Shown here in pieces: positions 7,095 through 8,770 of a stretch of 8,770 bases of DNA; within the stretch, counting starts at the first letter, position 1, and the number at the start of each line of letters is the position of its first letter. The position numbers and the translations under genes were made by a program. The stretch comes from a bacterium. Lineage in GTDB: Bacteria; BMS3Abin14. Where the stretch lies: assembly GCA_029210545.1 (NCBI GenBank), contig JARGFV010000032.1, positions 1-8,770 on the forward strand, read 5' to 3'. The notes below the pieces were generated by a model. It was not told where the DNA came from. It saw only the letters and a list, made by a program, of their open reading frames with translations, and ran no database searches.

Positions 7095-7168
7095 ACAGGA
7101 GAAGAGGCGAAAAGGAGATATTTTTCAGTTAGAGTTCCCCCCGTCCCCTTTTCTCCCTTTCCCCTTTT
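7090..7168 (-). repeat. Dispersed purine/pyrimidine repeat element, copy 2
   Basis: Read on the - strand, this begins AAAAGGGGAAAGGGAG. It passes through an AT-richer centre and ends in a pyrimidine arm with CTCCTTTTCGCCTCTTC and GTTCACC. The last 29 bases match 2285-2313 of copy 1 at 22 of 29 positions without gaps. On the + strand the element begins at the final codons of hisG and includes its TGA. GAAAAGG (7109-7115) and CCTTTTC (7147-7153) are a perfect 7-bp inverted repeat, so the transcript can fold between hisG and hisD and might attenuate transcription of hisD. Confidence 0.6.
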
Positions 7169-7185
7169 CATGTGCCCAAAGACGC

Positions 7186-7201
7186 AAGGAGGGCTGCATT
7201 G
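7186..7201 (+). promoter_or_regulatory. Strong ribosome-binding site deciding the hisD start
   Basis: AAGGAGGG at 7186-7193 lies five bases before TTG 7199. The upstream in-frame GTG 7172 is followed by, not preceded by, this site, so TTG is the start. Confidence 0.75.
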
Positions 7202-8500
7202 AAGATCACCCGATATAACGACTCCGACTTCGAGGCTGTCATCGCCTCCCTGGAGACTCGCGGCGAAGCTGTGCCGGAAGGGGTGATGGAGAGGGTGGTC
7301 CGGATCGTGGAAGATGTGCGCCGCAAGGGTGACGACGCTGTGTCCGATTATACACTCCGTTTCGACGAGATGGACCTCGGCGAGGTTGGGATGGAGCTTC
7401 CGGCAGCCCTCCTGGAAGAGGCCCTGGAGAGTATCCCTGCCGGGGATCGCGAACTTATCCACCAGGCCGCTTCCGCCATCCGGGAGTTTCATCTGAAACA
7501 GGTTGAAAAAAGCTGGACTTTTGAACCCTCCCCGGGAGTCGTCCTGGGACAGAAGATCACGCCCCTGGGATCTGTGGGCCTGTACGTTCCGGGTGGAACG
7601 GCCGCCTATCCCAGCTCTGTCCTCATGACCGCTATCCCGGCCAAGGTGGCCGGTGTCGGGCAGGTGATCATGGTGGTCCCCACGCCGAAAGGACAGGTCA
7701 ACCAGACGGTGCTGGCAGCGGCTGCCGTCGCCGGCGTCGACCGGGTGTTCCGCATCGGCGGTGCCCAGGCGGTGGCTGCCCTCGCTTACGGGACCGAAAC
7801 GGTTCCCAGGGTTGACAAGATCGTGGGGCCCGGCAACATTTACGTCGCCATGGCCAAGAAGGTGGTCTTCGGGGACGTGGATATCGACATGATCGCAGGC
7901 CCCAGTGAGATCCTGGTCCTTGCCGACTCTTCCGCCGAACCGGCGTTTGCGGCTGCCGACCTCCTGTCGCAGGCTGAGCACGACCCCCTGGCATACCCTG
8001 TTCTGGTCACAGACGACGAGGGGTTCCTGAAGAAGACCGCCGAACAGGTTCGCTGCCAGCTGGAACTCCTCCCCAGGAGGGAGATCGCAGCGATCTCCCT
8101 CGAGTCAAGGGGACACCTGATCCTCGTGCGCGACATGGCGGAAGGGGCCGCGGTGGTCAACCGCATCGCTCCCGAGCACCTGGAACTCATGGTGGCCGAT
8201 CCCGAGGTCACCCTGGATTCAATACAAAACGCCGGGGCGATCTTCATGGGCCTGTACACGGCAGAGGCTCTTGGAGACTACATGGCAGGCCCCAACCACG
8301 TTCTTCCCACCGGCGGCACAGCCCGTTTCTTTTCTCCCCTCGGGGTCTACGATTTCATCAAGCGCAGCAGCCTCATCCGGTACAGCCGGGATGCCCTCCT
8401 TGAAAGGGCCGAAATGGTGGCCAGGTTCGCGCGCCTCGAGGGGCTTGAAGCCCATGCCCGTGCGGTCGATCTGCGGGCAGGACTTCGAGATCGCGACTGA
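7199..8500 (+). CDS. hisD: Histidinol dehydrogenase
   Basis: HisD is the zinc enzyme that oxidises histidinol twice with NAD to histidine, the last step of the pathway. From TTG 7199 the product is 433 aa (434 in E. coli). The zinc ligands fall at Q258, H261, D360 and H419, and the catalytic pair E326-H327 is in IAPEHLEL. Numbering thus runs almost exactly with the E. coli enzyme (Q259, H262, D360, H419, E326, H327), which supports this start over GTG 7172. Other signatures are VGLYVPGGTAAYPSSVLM, the GPGN loop (IVGPGNIYVA) and IAGPSEILV. The AAGGAGGG site is excellent. It is separated from hisG by repeat copy 2, the only sizeable gap in the operon, so its expression may be partly uncoupled from hisG. 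Confidence 0.98.
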   Translation: MKITRYNDSDFEAVIASLETRGEAVPEGVMERVVRIVEDVRRKGDDAVSDYTLRFDEMDLGEVGMELPAALLEEALESIPAGDRELIHQAASAIREFHLKQVEKSWTFEPSPGVVLGQKITPLGSVGLYVPGGTAAYPSSVLMTAIPAKVAGVGQVIMVVPTPKGQVNQTVLAAAAVAGVDRVFRIGGAQAVAALAYGTETVPRVDKIVGPGNIYVAMAKKVVFGDVDIDMIAGPSEILVLADSSAEPAFAAADLLSQAEHDPLAYPVLVTDDEGFLKKTAEQVRCQLELLPRREIAAISLESRGHLILVRDMAEGAAVVNRIAPEHLELMVADPEVTLDSIQNAGAIFMGLYTAEALGDYMAGPNHVLPTGGTARFFSPLGVYDFIKRSSLIRYSRDALLERAEMVARFARLEGLEAHARAVDLRAGLRDRD

Positions 8501-8510
8501 CGGCATTTGC

Positions 8511-8560
8511 GATCCCGAAGACAGGAACCCGCCACGAGAAGACAGGATGTGTGCGGGATC
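8511..8560. repeat. Short repeats after hisD
   Basis: GATCCCG (8511-8517) recurs inverted as CGGGATC (8554-8560). Inside the interval GAAGACAGGA occurs twice directly (8517-8526 and 8538-8547). A long-loop hairpin is possible but there is no T-run, so a terminator is not supported. Confidence 0.3.
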
Positions 8561-8628
8561 ATCAGCAGGTTTGCGGTTTCCAGGCCTTTAGCATCGGAGA
8601 AACATTGTGGTAGTATCTATCTTCCTAG

Positions 8629-8723
8629 CCCGCATTATTCATGATGCAAATGAGATGTCAGCTAACTGTGTGGCAAATATGGATAAATGGAAATGGCACT
8701 ATAAGCATCATGAATTAGGCGGG
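8629..8723. mobile_element. MITE-like element with 19-bp terminal inverted repeats
   Basis: The left end CCCGCATTATTCATGATGC (8629-8647) and the right end GCATCATGAATTAGGCGGG (8705-8723) are inverted copies matching at 17 of 19 positions. They enclose 57 bases with no transposase and no useful reading frame. By count the 95 bases are about 41% G+C, well below the neighbouring genes, which suggests foreign origin. It looks like a non-autonomous remnant of an insertion sequence; ends of this kind recall IS1380-type elements, but I cannot confirm the family. No clear target-site duplication is visible. A large RNA hairpin serving as terminator is the main alternative. Confidence 0.5.
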
Positions 8724-8770
8724 GTTGAGCGGACATAGTCACGAGAGGAGTTTTTCGTTCCGGCAAGGCG

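Larger units (their letters stand above)
8501..8770. other. Gene-free tail after hisD
   Basis: No coding sequence is recognisable from the hisD stop to the window end. The expected next his gene (hisC or hisB in related clusters) does not begin here. The stretch holds short repeats near hisD, an AT-rich inverted-repeat element (8629-8723), and about 47 bases beyond it with nothing I recognise, though GAGAGGAG at 8742-8749 could be a ribosome-binding site for a gene beyond the edge. Confidence 0.5.

Noticed and set aside
6833-7981. Open frame of 382 codons on the - strand
   Set aside because: It is antisense to hisG and hisD and runs through the repeat; no recognisable domain or ribosome-binding site.

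Overview
The window is a GC-rich bacterial chromosomal segment with every credible gene on the + strand. In order it carries rho, rpmE, a broken thyX, a DUF1385 membrane protein gene, prfA, prmC, murA, hisG and hisD. Proximity of rho-rpmE-DUF1385-prfA-prmC-murA and early his genes is, from memory, an arrangement seen in Geobacter-like Deltaproteobacteria (Desulfobacterota) and relatives. A short-form HisG and a zinc-type L31 fit that. I would call it an uncultured Desulfobacterota-like organism with moderate confidence; nothing in the window fixes the genus.

Layout. Positions 1-306 hold no gene: they contain several inverted repeats and then the structured rho leader. rho (307-1560) is followed by a probable intrinsic terminator, an AT-richer spacer with a good sigma70-type promoter, and rpmE (1773-1973). 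A thyX gene begins 6 bases after rpmE but loses homology after about 66 codons. There it runs into a purine-rich/pyrimidine-rich repeat element that ends just before the DUF1385 gene. From DUF1385 to hisG the genes are tightly packed (4-base overlap, 1-base gap, 8-base overlap, 8-base overlap), which indicates one translationally coupled operon. hisG and hisD are separated by about 100 bases containing a second, inverted copy of the same repeat. After hisD there is no gene to the window end, only a roughly 95-base AT-rich element with 19-base inverted ends resembling a MITE or IS remnant.

Function. The cluster joins transcription termination (Rho), the ribosome (L31), translation termination (RF1 and PrmC, which methylates the GGQ glutamine of release factors), the first committed step of peptidoglycan synthesis (MurA), and the first and last steps of histidine biosynthesis (HisG, HisD). 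All key catalytic residues checked in these proteins are present, so these are ordinary working housekeeping genes.

I see no new multi-gene system. The unusual parts are in the gaps: the thyX remnant, the two-copy dispersed repeat lying against gene ends, the inverted-repeat element after hisD, and the strongly structured region before rho.
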